The notes under the pieces are model-generated. The model made no database searches. It saw only the letters and a program-made list of their open reading frames with translations, and had not been told where the DNA came from. Shown one piece after another: positions 42,016-52,455 of a DNA stretch of 57,680 nucleotides (positions within the stretch are counted from its first letter, which is position 1; each line of letters opens with the position of its first letter). Where the stretch lies: the NCBI GenBank assembly GCA_964474895.1, contig CAYYUK010000002.1, positions 1 to 57,680 of the forward strand, in the 5' to 3' direction. The position numbers and the translations under genes were made by a program. The DNA comes from CAYFNK01 sp964474895 (lineage in GTDB: Archaea; Nanobdellota; Nanobdellia; SCGC-AAA011-G17; PNOQ01).

Positions 42016-45000
42016 GTGACAAAAAATGATAAAAGTTTACAAATTATTATTTTTATTATGTTAGTTATTATTCTTAGTTTAACTGCAATTTGTAAACAAG
42101 AACCTTTTCCTGAAATGTCTCCTGAAAAATGTACAAACTACAATGAATTGTTCAAAGAAAAAACAGATTCAATTTCCCTATCCAAAGATTTAATAATTGC
42201 TACAAAAAATTTATGTTCTGAAGACAAAAGAGAATTTGATAAAAATATAAAAGAAATATTGGAAAGCAGAAAAGAATCTTTAAAAGAATTAATACAAAAT
42301 AATCCGAAAAAAGCACTTTCTATTTTACCACCCCCTATAGAAATTTTAAAAGATCTTTCAAAAGAAGAATTGAACGAATTAATTGAAAAAAGAATGCCTG
42401 TGGAAGGACAAATAGAAATATTTCAAGAAGAAGATATAGAAACTAATGGATGCTATGAAGAGATATTATTAACAACAAATTCAAAGAGTATAAAACTTTT
42501 TGGAGAAATTCCAAACATACCTTGTGGAACCAAAGCAAAAGTAAAAGGAATATTGATTGATGAAATTATGGCATTTGAAGATGAAGAAGAGTCATTTATA
42601 ATTCTAGATCAGCCAAGAATAGTTAATGAATCAAATCAAAATTTTGGACTACAAAATACATTGGTTCTAATTGGAACTGACATAGAGGGATATATTTATG
42701 GGGCTGGAACTGTAGGGAGCGGGGCAATAGATAGGGTTAATGAGTCCATATTTAGTAACGAAAATGGTTCACTAAATGACTATTATTTAAAAAACTCATA
42801 TGGGCAGGTTTGGTTTGAGGGAGACATATTAGGGCCGCAAATGCTCACTGAAGAAGAACTTAGAACAAGATCTAAAATACGAACTGCTTTATTGGAGTAT
42901 GCTATTTTAGAAGGAATTAATATCACCCAATATAAGAGAATAATATTTGGGCATCCACAACCCACTGAAGATACAGGATGGTGCGGAATAGCAACAAGAG
43001 GAATAACATTTAACTATGAACTGCCTAATGGAGAATTGGCAAACTTTAGTTCTGCCTGGGTAAAAGTAAGCATATTAAGTCCAAGAGTATTGTTTCATGA
43101 AGTCGGACATAACTTTGGAATGGGACATGCTAAACGACTTATTTGTCACAATGATGATTCATTGGGAATGCTTCCAATTTCAGATTTTTGTTCTGTAGGA
43201 ACATATACTGATTACATGGATGTAATGGGTGGGGCAACTATGGCGTATTATAATGCCCAGCACAAACATGAAGTAGGATGGTTGGGGGATGAGAATACTT
43301 TAACAACATCCAAAGGAACATATACTTTGTATTCTACAGACGATCAAAACAACTCAGAACAGCTAAAACTACTAAGAATCCCCATTTATTACGAAAATGA
43401 AATATTGCAATTTAATCAAGACAATGTGATTACCATAGATTTTAGAAAAATAAATAGCTATTACAACAATCCATTCCATGAAGGAGGATACGTGAATACT
43501 AGTTTAGAAGCACAGGGGGTTCACATAAGGTATGCAAGAGAAGCAAAAAATAAAGAATTTACAATGATGCCAACAGGACTTATAATATCAGAATATAATA
43601 TAAGTAATATTTTCGGAGAAGACATAAATATCACTATAAATAGGCATGCATTTTTGCAAGGAGAAACTTTCACAGATCCATACAACGGAGTAAATATAAC
43701 TGTTGACGAAGTAACAGAAGATTATGCAACCGTAACAGTAAATACTTTCAAAATTTTTGATGAAGAAAAACCATTATTAAACTACACATTTAATGAAGAA
43801 GATTTACAAAATTATGGATCTTACAATCCAGAGTATTTTTATTTCAATCCAATCTTGAATAATGGGGCAAATTATTACGAAGATAAAATATTTTTTAATG
43901 GAACTGGTTCGTTAGAAATAGGTTCTATTGGAAAATATACAAACGGAATAATAAAAAAAGAAGATAAATTCACCCTTATGTTTAATTTCGGGCCAACAAC
44001 ATTTCCAACACCAATAATGAAAGCGGGTTATTTTGATCACACAAAAATTTATTTGACAGAAAAAAATGGTTTAGAAGTCCACACATTATTTGAAGGCAAT
44101 TCAAATCAGGAAGAAGGAGAAATAATATTAAAAAGTCCAAATATAAATTTTAATAATGATACACATATAGCGATAACTTACTCGGGATCAGAATTAAAAT
44201 TATACATAGATGGTAGCTTGGAAGATATGGCTACAAATTATTCAGATATTCCATTAAATGAAGCAAACTTAATTACAAAAACATATGATGATAAATTTAT
44301 CATGGGAAATGAAGATAAAGATGAAGATTATGGATTTAATGGATATATAGATAATTTTTTAATTTACGCAAAAGCATTATCTGAAGAAGAAATTTCCAAA
44401 TATGGAGAAACAAATAATTTTAAAATACAACCACAAACACCAAATTATGGAGATGCATTTAACTATGAAAATATTTCTTTTATGGTATCAGTAACGAATG
44501 ATAATGAGATCGAATACTGTAAATTATTTTTAAATAATCAAAATATATCTCAGATAAACAACCCAGAATTAGGTTTAGTGGATTTTGGAACTTTTTATAT
44601 ATCTGAAGAACAAAGTAATGGATGGTATGTAAGTTGCAATGATATTGAGGGGAATACTTCAGAAAGCATAGAATGGAGATTTTCAACAGATTATACTAAT
44701 CCTACATACAATATTATTTATTCTAATTATCTTAAAACTGGAGACACAGGAGGAACATTTGTAATGGTTGCAGAATGGGAAGATGAAACCCCAAACTATA
44801 TAGAATTATTAGAAAATAATAATAATCTTTTATCCCAAGAATGGACATATTATGAACAAACACTCGCATTATGGACAATTGTAGAAACCAATAATCAAAA
44901 GACATTCAACGCAAGGGGGACAGATAGAGCAGGAAATCAATTAATTACTGAAGATTTTGTAGTTAATGCTCTATTCAACGAACCAGAACCACCAAATGAG

Positions 45001-45276
45001 GGTGGAAATGATAATAATGGAGGGAATAGTAACGATGATGACTCCCAAAAATTACATATTGACAATAATTCCCAAAATCAAACAAATCAAGAGACTAAAC
45101 AAGAAAGCAATATCAATTCATCAAAAGGTAAAGAAGAAACAAAAATATATGATTTAATAGACAACAAGATAGTTATTTACATGATAATATTCATACTTGC
45201 ATTAATGCTCTATGCGGCATATTTGATATATTACTTTAAAAAACACAAATTACATCTAAAAAAAATTAAGTTATAA
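42016..45276 (+). CDS. Membrane-anchored metzincin metalloprotease with LamG-like domain, 1086 aa
   Basis: GTG start at 42016, with a TATA box (41979-41986) about 25 nt before transcription start, so near-leaderless. N-terminal hydrophobic segment (about 6-25) as signal or anchor, a propeptide-like region, then the metzincin site HEVGHNFGMGH (361-371; zinc His361, His365, His371, catalytic Glu362) and Met-turn DYMDVMGG around Met404, in the gametolysin (M11)/M6-like group. A LamG/concanavalin-type domain (about 645-795, ending ALSEEEISKYG), Ig-like repeats and a C-terminal membrane helix plus basic tail (about 1053-1086). Surface protease; substrate unknown. Confidence 0.88.
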   Translation: MTKNDKSLQIIIFIMLVIILSLTAICKQEPFPEMSPEKCTNYNELFKEKTDSISLSKDLIIATKNLCSEDKREFDKNIKEILESRKESLKELIQNNPKKALSILPPPIEILKDLSKEELNELIEKRMPVEGQIEIFQEEDIETNGCYEEILLTTNSKSIKLFGEIPNIPCGTKAKVKGILIDEIMAFEDEEESFIILDQPRIVNESNQNFGLQNTLVLIGTDIEGYIYGAGTVGSGAIDRVNESIFSNENGSLNDYYLKNSYGQVWFEGDILGPQMLTEEELRTRSKIRTALLEYAILEGINITQYKRIIFGHPQPTEDTGWCGIATRGITFNYELPNGELANFSSAWVKVSILSPRVLFHEVGHNFGMGHAKRLICHNDDSLGMLPISDFCSVGTYTDYMDVMGGATMAYYNAQHKHEVGWLGDENTLTTSKGTYTLYSTDDQNNSEQLKLLRIPIYYENEILQFNQDNVITIDFRKINSYYNNPFHEGGYVNTSLEAQGVHIRYAREAKNKEFTMMPTGLIISEYNISNIFGEDINITINRHAFLQGETFTDPYNGVNITVDEVTEDYATVTVNTFKIFDEEKPLLNYTFNEEDLQNYGSYNPEYFYFNPILNNGANYYEDKIFFNGTGSLEIGSIGKYTNGIIKKEDKFTLMFNFGPTTFPTPIMKAGYFDHTKIYLTEKNGLEVHTLFEGNSNQEEGEIILKSPNINFNNDTHIAITYSGSELKLYIDGSLEDMATNYSDIPLNEANLITKTYDDKFIMGNEDKDEDYGFNGYIDNFLIYAKALSEEEISKYGETNNFKIQPQTPNYGDAFNYENISFMVSVTNDNEIEYCKLFLNNQNISQINNPELGLVDFGTFYISEEQSNGWYVSCNDIEGNTSESIEWRFSTDYTNPTYNIIYSNYLKTGDTGGTFVMVAEWEDETPNYIELLENNNNLLSQEWTYYEQTLALWTIVETNNQKTFNARGTDRAGNQLITEDFVVNALFNEPEPPNEGGNDNNGGNSNDDDSQKLHIDNNSQNQTNQETKQESNINSSKGKEETKIYDLIDNKIVIYMIIFILALMLYAAYLIYYFKKHKLHLKKIKL

Positions 45277-45317
45277 GAATAAGTCTATAGATATTTCTAT
45301 TTTTTTAACTAAAAACA

Positions 45318-45326
45318 TTTTTATAC
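45318..45326 (+). promoter_or_regulatory. TATA box of the second giant protease
   Basis: TTTTTATAC is centred about 25 nt before the ATG at 45348; an upstream in-frame TTG at 45327 is therefore within the promoter and not a start. This favours leaderless translation from 45348. Confidence 0.55.
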
Positions 45327-45347
45327 TTGTATGGGGAAGATTATGGC

Positions 45348-48300
45348 ATGAAAAAGAGCGTGAATTCTAACCTGCAATTTGCATTAAAGTACGCATGGAT
45401 ATTCTTAATAATTTTAGTATTAATATCGGGGGCATTTTACTTTGAAAAGACAGGTAAAACCACTAAAGAATTCTTAACTGACAACCTAAAAATTAGCAAT
45501 CTATTCCAAAAGAATAGTGGGGCAAAATTATCTCCATTATTAGAAAGTGAACAAATTCCAAATCCTTCAGTTTTTCGAATATCTGAAATTAATTACAAAT
45601 TATCTTCAAAAAAAACAATCACAACAAGAGAACTTCTAGAGGAAAGAAAAGAACTATTAAAAGAATTGATAAGAGAAGATCCAAATTCTGCACTTCAGGT
45701 TGAGGAAGTATCAAAAGAGATAATTGAAGGATTATCTGAAGAAGAATTAAACGAGTTAGTAGAGTTTAGAGGGCCAGTAATAGGAAAAGTAGAAATTGCG
45801 GTAGCAGATGAATCAGATGAAGACGGCAATTTCATTAATAGCCATGAAGAATTTTTCATTTTTAATCAAGAAGAGACAATACAATTATTTGGAAACATAC
45901 CAGATGTCAAACCGGAAACAGAAATACAAATAACTGGAATAAAAATAGGTGAACTCATGGTAATTGACGACGCAGAGGGAGGATCATTTATAATCCTAAC
46001 AGATCCCCCTGAAGGTTTAGAGATAGAAGATAATTTTGGAGTACAAAGAACTTTAGTAATGATTGGAACTTTTGAAGAAGGAAAAGTACCCGGCATATCA
46101 TGGACAGAAGGAGACGAAGCATTAGCCATAGTAAATGAATCTCTATTCGAAGACAACGATCATTCTTTAAGAGACTACTACATAAACAATTCTTATGGAA
46201 ATATATTTTTTGAAGGAGAAATAGCAGGACCATACATGATGTACAATGAATCCTATGCCAACACCACTGATGATTTTTTTACAAAACTTGTAAACGCTTC
46301 TCTTGAAGATGGAATTCCTGTAAACGAATTTTCAAGATATATTTTCGCATTTCCTGCTACAAGTGGAACTGCTGGTTGGGCAGGGCTTGCATATGTGGGA
46401 ATGAAAGATGGAACGATAAATGGTTCTCCGACAAGATATAGTCACTGCTATGTTAAGGAAAATATCAGAAGTTTGCGCGTTGTAACTCATGAAGTTGGTC
46501 ACAATCTTGGGGCAGGCCATTCTCAAAGATTACATTGTTATAACGGAACAACATGGGGTGGAACACCCATATCTGACTATTGCTCTCTCAGCACATACGG
46601 AGATTTTATGGATGTAATGGGTGGATCAACAAGTGGATATTTCCATGCAATACGTAAACACGGGATTGGATGGCTACCCCCACAAAACACATTAAAAGTA
46701 ACTAACGGAACGTACGACATATACCCGATAGAAATCTTAGAAGAAGATAATGAAATAAGATCGCTGAGAATACCAATAACTTATGAAAACAGAGCATTGG
46801 GATATAATCCAGATAAAAATGTATTATCCATTGATTTCAGAAAGGCAATTGGATATAACAATCCATTTCATGTTGGATGGGATCACAAGGAAGAAGGAGA
46901 GGATTGGGATGATCATGTAAATACAACTTTAGAAACACAAGGAGTGCACGTAAGATACTCTAGAGATATTACCGAATACGGAAATATAGATTACCTCCCT
47001 ACACAGTTGTTAATAATGGAACCAAACATAACTGGGTTTCAGACAGAAAGTGGATACAATGTAACTGTACATAGACACGCCCTTCTAAAAGGAGAAACTT
47101 TCACAGATCCATACAATGGAGTAAACATAACTGTAGATGATGTAACCGAAGATTATGCAACAGTAACTGTGGGGTCTTACACTCCTTTCGACAAAAACAA
47201 ACCATTACTAAATTATACTTTCTCTAATGAAGAAATAGTAAACACCGGTGGTTATGCTCCATACACACATCTTAAACCAGCACTTAGAGACGGAACTGCT
47301 GTATCAAATGAAGAATTAGTTTTTGATGGGGATGGCTCACTCGAGTTTAGATCTATTGGGAGGTATGCTACGGCCATGATTGGGAGAGAAGGAGAATTTA
47401 CTTTAATGTTTACAATGAAACCAGAAATACCAATCAACTCATTTAATTTAGGAAAAATTGGCCCAATTGAATTAGAATTAACCAGTTCATACTTGGAAGC
47501 AAGGACATTATTCGATCTAAGAAATGAAGAAGGTTATCAGATCTCGCCCACACAAATAGAACTAATAGGGAATTATTCTGTGTTTTCAGATTACTCACAT
47601 GTTGCATTGACCTTCAATGGATCAGAAGTTAGACTATATGTCAACGGAGTTTTGATGGATAGTGCATCTGGTTATGATCATTATCACCCTCCTTGGAATC
47701 CCCACTTTGAATTATATGACTCATCCCTTGAAATAAGAGATAATAGTATATATCACACTTTAAATATGACATTAGGAAATGAATATGCAGGTGGGTTAGA
47801 GGGGGGCCTAATTGGTAATCTAGACAACTTTTCAATTTATGCAAGAGCATTATCTGAAGAAGAAGTATCCGGGTTTTGGCAAGGTGGCGGAGAATTCATA
47901 ATTGAACCAGAATCACCAGCACACCATGATAGTTTTAACTATGAAAATATAAATTTTAGAATAGAAGTAGTAAATAATCATAACTTAGATTATTGCACAC
48001 TGTACCTCGATGAAATAAATAAAGCAACAGTCAACTTTCCACCAAACCAAATTGATTTTGGATTTTTCGAAGTAAATGGGGGGGGAATTCACACGTGGTC
48101 CGCAACATGTGAAAATGACCTTGGAGAAGTAAAAGAAAGCCCTCCATGGGAATTTTCCTTAGATTATACAAACCCCATATTAATTGAAGAATACCACCCA
48201 GAGAATATCTCACCAAGAGAAACTTCATACATACAATCAACATGGTCAGACACAAATCCAAAGATGGTTTATTTGATGAAAGAAGGGGAAGAAGTTTATT

Positions 48301-49802
48301 CGGCAGTGTGGACTTACAATGAAGAACCAATTACTGTTGAGTTTCAAGCAGACAACAATACAGGCGGAACAATGAATTTTACCTTAATTGGTGAAGACAA
48401 AGCAGGAAATCAACAAGAAACTGAAGAAATAATAATTACAATAGCGGGGGAAGACAACACCACCCCCAACATAATGGCTTTTATTTTAGTATCTAACGAA
48501 ACAACATTTGATCCAGAAGAAACAATAGAAATGGTTGCAGCCATATCGGATGAGAACCCAAATTATTTCACATTTAAAGTAAATAATCAACCAATATTAA
48601 ATGAAACTTACAACTCATTTCCAAAACGTTTCAACTGGACAATAGATGAAGTTTACAAAAGTTCAAATATATCATTAAGCATAACTGCATATGATTATTT
48701 CGGAAACGAAGCAAATAGTTCAAAGATAATAGTAGAAATAACTGGTAACGTTACAGAAGATCCAGCACCATTACCGGGCCCAGATCCAAAGGGGCCATCT
48801 GGCCCATCTTCCCCAAGTGGACCAAGTTCACCACCTGGAGAGGATGAAGATGAAGAATATGAAGAAATTTTCTTGGAAGAAGAAATAGAAATACAATTAT
48901 TTCCAGATGAAAATATTTTTGAATCAATAAGATTATCAATTCCTACAGAAGATTATTTCAAATTAACAACAGAAATAGATGAAGAGATTTCAGAATTAAT
49001 TAAAGTAGAAGAACAACCAGTAATAAATAGAAACAGAAACATATTAATTGATATTTCAATACCAAATAATTATACACCTGGAATTTACACCGGAGAGGTA
49101 AGGTTTAATATTGAAAAAATAGAACTTTCTGCAAATAACCCATCTAAAATAACTGGAGAAGTAATTTTGGCGAATTTATTAAAGTACATAACAGGATACG
49201 CAGTTCTCCAAGGAGAAGAAACAAATACTGGTTTCAACTATATACTAGAAATAGCTCTAGAAGTTAAGAATCCAACAAACAAACCCGTAAATCTAAAATT
49301 AACTCCAAAAAAATCAAAGATAAATACAGATGAAGGTATAGAGTTAGATATAGAACTAAATAACAATCTACCTGAAGAAAAAGATATAGATCTTAGCATA
49401 AGTTTACTGGACTCCGCATTAGAAACTGTTAAAGGTCAATCAGACTATACACTAGAAGTTGAAGAAGAATACACAGATACTAAAGATCTAGACCTATATG
49501 AAACATTAGAACCTGGAAAATATGTAATAAAAGGAGTGGCAAAACATTCAAGCGCAGAAGAAGGAAGTGGAGTAATTTCTATGTCAAAACTTAGCGTAAA
49601 TAAACCATTCTTAAACTATACACTATTTGAAATAAAAATGAAATACTACTTGGCAATCTATACATTAATGGTATTAGCATACGCAGCATATTTAGTATAC
49701 GATCAGACAAAAAGAGTTAAATCAAAATCTCAAAATAAAACTAAATCAAAGGCAAAACACCAACATCAGAAATCTCGCCAACGGAAGAAACATCCAAAAT
49801 AA
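45348..49802 (+). CDS. Giant membrane-anchored metzincin metalloprotease, 1484 aa
   Basis: Paralogue of the preceding protease. N-terminal hydrophobic segment (about 16-33) as signal anchor; HEVGHNLGAGH at 381-391 and Met-turn DFMDVMGG; a LamG-like domain ending ALSEEEVSGF; later Ig-like domains; a Pro/Ser/Gly linker (KGPSGPSSPSGPSSPPG) before an acidic stretch (EDEDEEYEE), a domain with ITGYAVLQ, and one C-terminal helix (about 1434-1454) with a strongly basic tail. Adjacent tandem giant surface proteases suggest a role in contacting host cells or degrading surface protein. The 3' end overlaps a convergent gene by 62 bp. Confidence 0.88.
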   Translation: MKKSVNSNLQFALKYAWIFLIILVLISGAFYFEKTGKTTKEFLTDNLKISNLFQKNSGAKLSPLLESEQIPNPSVFRISEINYKLSSKKTITTRELLEERKELLKELIREDPNSALQVEEVSKEIIEGLSEEELNELVEFRGPVIGKVEIAVADESDEDGNFINSHEEFFIFNQEETIQLFGNIPDVKPETEIQITGIKIGELMVIDDAEGGSFIILTDPPEGLEIEDNFGVQRTLVMIGTFEEGKVPGISWTEGDEALAIVNESLFEDNDHSLRDYYINNSYGNIFFEGEIAGPYMMYNESYANTTDDFFTKLVNASLEDGIPVNEFSRYIFAFPATSGTAGWAGLAYVGMKDGTINGSPTRYSHCYVKENIRSLRVVTHEVGHNLGAGHSQRLHCYNGTTWGGTPISDYCSLSTYGDFMDVMGGSTSGYFHAIRKHGIGWLPPQNTLKVTNGTYDIYPIEILEEDNEIRSLRIPITYENRALGYNPDKNVLSIDFRKAIGYNNPFHVGWDHKEEGEDWDDHVNTTLETQGVHVRYSRDITEYGNIDYLPTQLLIMEPNITGFQTESGYNVTVHRHALLKGETFTDPYNGVNITVDDVTEDYATVTVGSYTPFDKNKPLLNYTFSNEEIVNTGGYAPYTHLKPALRDGTAVSNEELVFDGDGSLEFRSIGRYATAMIGREGEFTLMFTMKPEIPINSFNLGKIGPIELELTSSYLEARTLFDLRNEEGYQISPTQIELIGNYSVFSDYSHVALTFNGSEVRLYVNGVLMDSASGYDHYHPPWNPHFELYDSSLEIRDNSIYHTLNMTLGNEYAGGLEGGLIGNLDNFSIYARALSEEEVSGFWQGGGEFIIEPESPAHHDSFNYENINFRIEVVNNHNLDYCTLYLDEINKATVNFPPNQIDFGFFEVNGGGIHTWSATCENDLGEVKESPPWEFSLDYTNPILIEEYHPENISPRETSYIQSTWSDTNPKMVYLMKEGEEVYSAVWTYNEEPITVEFQADNNTGGTMNFTLIGEDKAGNQQETEEIIITIAGEDNTTPNIMAFILVSNETTFDPEETIEMVAAISDENPNYFTFKVNNQPILNETYNSFPKRFNWTIDEVYKSSNISLSITAYDYFGNEANSSKIIVEITGNVTEDPAPLPGPDPKGPSGPSSPSGPSSPPGEDEDEEYEEIFLEEEIEIQLFPDENIFESIRLSIPTEDYFKLTTEIDEEISELIKVEEQPVINRNRNILIDISIPNNYTPGIYTGEVRFNIEKIELSANNPSKITGEVILANLLKYITGYAVLQGEETNTGFNYILEIALEVKNPTNKPVNLKLTPKKSKINTDEGIELDIELNNNLPEEKDIDLSISLLDSALETVKGQSDYTLEVEEEYTDTKDLDLYETLEPGKYVIKGVAKHSSAEEGSGVISMSKLSVNKPFLNYTLFEIKMKYYLAIYTLMVLAYAAYLVYDQTKRVKSKSQNKTKSKAKHQHQKSRQRKKHPK

Positions 49803-50079
49803 TTAAATTCTCACCAAGGTTTATATTTTCATTAAATTCTTCAGAACCATCACTACCATAAATACTAATCAAAACTGGAACATTTCCAAAATCATTTTCT
49901 ATTGATAAGCTCATAATACCTTCATCAACAGTGTAATCATAATTAACATTTATAAGTGGACTAAATCTAGAATCATTTTCAGGAGTATATGAAAAAACAA
50001 TAATAGAGATAATAAAAAAACCAATTAACAAAACAAAGAGAACAATCAAAGGTCCTTGCCTATTAAGTGAGAATCCCAT
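49741..50079 (-). CDS. Hypothetical single-pass membrane protein, 112 aa
   Basis: Short N-terminus (MGFSLNRQGP) then a membrane helix (about 11-31), then an extracellular domain with alternating beta-like pattern (VNYDYTVDEGIMSLSIENDF). The layout resembles small pilin-like or accessory surface proteins, but no cleavage motif is convincing. Its 3' end overlaps the protease by 62 bp, tail to tail. Confidence 0.55.
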   Translation of the reverse strand: MGFSLNRQGPLIVLFVLLIGFFIISIIVFSYTPENDSRFSPLINVNYDYTVDEGIMSLSIENDFGNVPVLISIYGSDGSEEFNENINLGENLIILDVSSVGEISDVGVLPLI

Positions 50080-50150
50080 GCTAAGTTAAGAGAAAAACCT
50101 TTTTATAAAGATTTGCAAATATTTATAAAACAAACAGAATAATCCTACAT

Positions 50151-50873
50151 ATGCAAGATCAAATCTTAGACATGCTTCTAAAAAAAGATGAACTAACATG
50201 GCAGGATATTTTATACGATTTAGTTAAATCTGAAAGAATGAGTCCTTGGGATGTAGACGTTTCATTGTTATCAAAAAGATACTTGGAAATTGTAAGGGCG
50301 ATTAAAGAAACAAATTTCTTCGTATCAGGAAAAGTAATACTCGCATCAGCAATACTTCTAAAAATAAAATCAAATAGATTATTAACAGAAAACATAGCAA
50401 AATTTGATAACAGATTATTTGATCAAAATGAAGAAGAAGAGTACATAGAAGGTTTAGAAGAAGAACAAACACAATTACAACCAAGACTAACAATAAAGAC
50501 ACCAATTACAAGAAAGAGAAAGGTTTCGATACAAGACTTGGTTTTTGCACTTGAAAAAGCGTTAGAAGTTGATACAAGAAGAAAAACAAGAAGGGAAAAC
50601 TACGAAACAATAACAGAAAATTTAGAAATTCCACAAAAGAAGATAGACTTGGGTGAAAAAGTAAAAGAAATATATGGAAAAGTAGTAAACTTTTTTAATA
50701 CGAAGAAAGGAGATTTAACATTCACACAATTGATACCTTCAGATTCAAAAGAAGATAAAGTATTCACATTTGTTCCACTATTACATTTAGAAAACCAAAA
50801 TAAAATAATTATGAGTCAACAAAAATCATTTGGACAGATTAATATTAATCTAAAACAAAAGGAGGTAAAATAA
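50151..50873 (+). CDS. scpA: Segregation and condensation protein ScpA
   Basis: 240 aa, kleisin subunit of the SMC complex. The N-terminal helical start (LLKKDELTWQDILYDLVKSERMSPWDVDVSLLSKRYLEIV) is a standard ScpA block, and the C-terminal winged-helix region (LTFTQLIPSDSKEDKVFTFVPLLHLENQNKI) binds SMC. A TATA element about 25 nt upstream makes it leaderless. The next small membrane gene begins in the stop codon (TAATG). SMC and ScpB are not in the window. Confidence 0.93.
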   Translation: MQDQILDMLLKKDELTWQDILYDLVKSERMSPWDVDVSLLSKRYLEIVRAIKETNFFVSGKVILASAILLKIKSNRLLTENIAKFDNRLFDQNEEEEYIEGLEEEQTQLQPRLTIKTPITRKRKVSIQDLVFALEKALEVDTRRKTRRENYETITENLEIPQKKIDLGEKVKEIYGKVVNFFNTKKGDLTFTQLIPSDSKEDKVFTFVPLLHLENQNKIIMSQQKSFGQININLKQKEVK

Positions 50874-51142
50874 TGAAAGAGATAAAGAAAATACAAATAT
50901 TGCCTATTGCCAAAATACTAGGTATAATGGGACTAATTGTAGGGGTACTAATTGATTTAGTATTAATAATAGCAGGGCTGATTCAAGGAACAAGCATATC
51001 AGAATTATTTGCAAGTCCAGTGCTAATGATTACACCAATACTTAGTTATGGAATAATTTGGTTCTTGGCAGGATTGCTTTTCGGCTGGGTCTATAACTGG
51101 CTAGCAAAAAAAATGGGAGGCATAAAGTTAGAACTAAACTAA
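50873..51142 (+). CDS. Small membrane protein, 89 aa
   Basis: Basic start (MKEIKKIQ) then two membrane helices (about 15-38 and 50-74) and a short cytoplasmic end with KKMGGIKLELN. Unrecognised family. Strong GGAGGT ribosome binding site inside the end of scpA and a TAATG overlap indicate coupled expression, although the functional link is unknown. Confidence 0.6.
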   Translation: MKEIKKIQILPIAKILGIMGLIVGVLIDLVLIIAGLIQGTSISELFASPVLMITPILSYGIIWFLAGLLFGWVYNWLAKKMGGIKLELN

Positions 51143-52417
51143 CTTTTTTATTATTTTTTCTAAATTTATTATTTCTTCTTTTCCAGAAGTCATATCTTTA
51201 AGTTTAAATTTATTCAATTTTAATTCCTTTGGACCAACAAATAAAACAAAAGGTATTCCCAACTTGTTAGCATAATCTAAATTCTTAGAAATTCCCCTCC
51301 CAATCAAATCTAAATCAGTTCTTATACCACCACCCCTCAAATCATCAACAATATCAGAACAATCAACACCTGCAATAGGAATAACAAATAATTCAACAAT
51401 AGTTTTTTTCCTATCTTGATTCATAATCTTAAGAGCCTCACCAATAACATCTAATCCAAAACTAATCCCTGTCATAGGAACTTTTCTACCAACATAAGAT
51501 TCCATCATTTCATCATATCTTCCGCCAGCACAAATAGAGGATTTTATTTTGCTATTCTTCAAAAAACATTCAAATATCGGTCCAGTATAATATCCTAAAC
51601 CCCTTGCCAAAGAAAGATTAAACAAAACTCTTTTCCTCTTACTCGCAGGAATATAAGAAAGAATTTTTTCAATTTCTTCCAATCCTTCAATACCAATTTT
51701 AGATTTTATTTTCCCCTTCATGAATTTTATTTTTTCTTTATTATTCCCATTAAAACCAAAAAATTTCATTAATTTCTTAATCTGAACAACTGGGATCTTT
51801 TTTTCTTTCAGTTCTTTCTCAACTTCAGATTTCCCAATCTTACTTAGCTTATCAACAGAAATTATTACAGAATCAGAAATACTTTGTTTTATACCAGCAT
51901 CTTCAATTATCCCCCTAAGCAACTTTCTATTATTTAATTCTACATAAGCATCCAATCCTAATTTATTGAATGCATCAATAGCTAAACAAATCAACTCAGA
52001 ATCGGCCCTAACATTTTCAACACCAGCAACATCAACATCACATTGCCAAAATTCCCTATATCTTCCAAGTTTTATAGGACCATCTCTAAAAACCTCACCA
52101 ATCTGATATCTCTTGAAAGGCATTTTAATACCAGAATTCATACCTATAAATCTGGCAAAAGGAACAGTAAGATCAAATCTCAAACCCAACTTTCTTTTAC
52201 CTTGATCAGTCAATTTGAAAATTTCTTTCATAACATCAGATTCTTTGCCAGCACCAAACTTAGCACTTAAAATATCATACCTTTCAACTATTGGGGTTTC
52301 CAAGGGAGAATACCCATACAACTCAAAAATTTCAACTAAAGATTTTACTACACCTTTTCTAAGAATCTTCTCTTCAGGACCAAAATCTCTCATTCCTTTA
52401 GCAATCTGAAGTTTCAT
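51134..52417 (-). CDS. hisS: Histidyl-tRNA synthetase
   Basis: 427 aa, class II synthetase. Motif 2 RYREFWQCDVDVAG, the histidine-binding LGYYTGPIFE and CAGGRYDEM blocks are clear, followed by the C-terminal anticodon-binding domain. Motif 3 reads GISFGLDVI, where most HisRS have an Arg after the GLE/D pair, a point to verify. A GAGGT site precedes the ATG, a TATA box lies at 52441-52450, and a tRNA-His copy lies only 38 nt upstream. Confidence 0.94.
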   Translation of the reverse strand: MKLQIAKGMRDFGPEEKILRKGVVKSLVEIFELYGYSPLETPIVERYDILSAKFGAGKESDVMKEIFKLTDQGKRKLGLRFDLTVPFARFIGMNSGIKMPFKRYQIGEVFRDGPIKLGRYREFWQCDVDVAGVENVRADSELICLAIDAFNKLGLDAYVELNNRKLLRGIIEDAGIKQSISDSVIISVDKLSKIGKSEVEKELKEKKIPVVQIKKLMKFFGFNGNNKEKIKFMKGKIKSKIGIEGLEEIEKILSYIPASKRKRVLFNLSLARGLGYYTGPIFECFLKNSKIKSSICAGGRYDEMMESYVGRKVPMTGISFGLDVIGEALKIMNQDRKKTIVELFVIPIAGVDCSDIVDDLRGGGIRTDLDLIGRGISKNLDYANKLGIPFVLFVGPKELKLNKFKLKDMTSGKEEIINLEKIIKKLV

Positions 52418-52455
52418 GTTCTTACCTCTGAATTTTGTTTTTTATAAAAGTTTAG

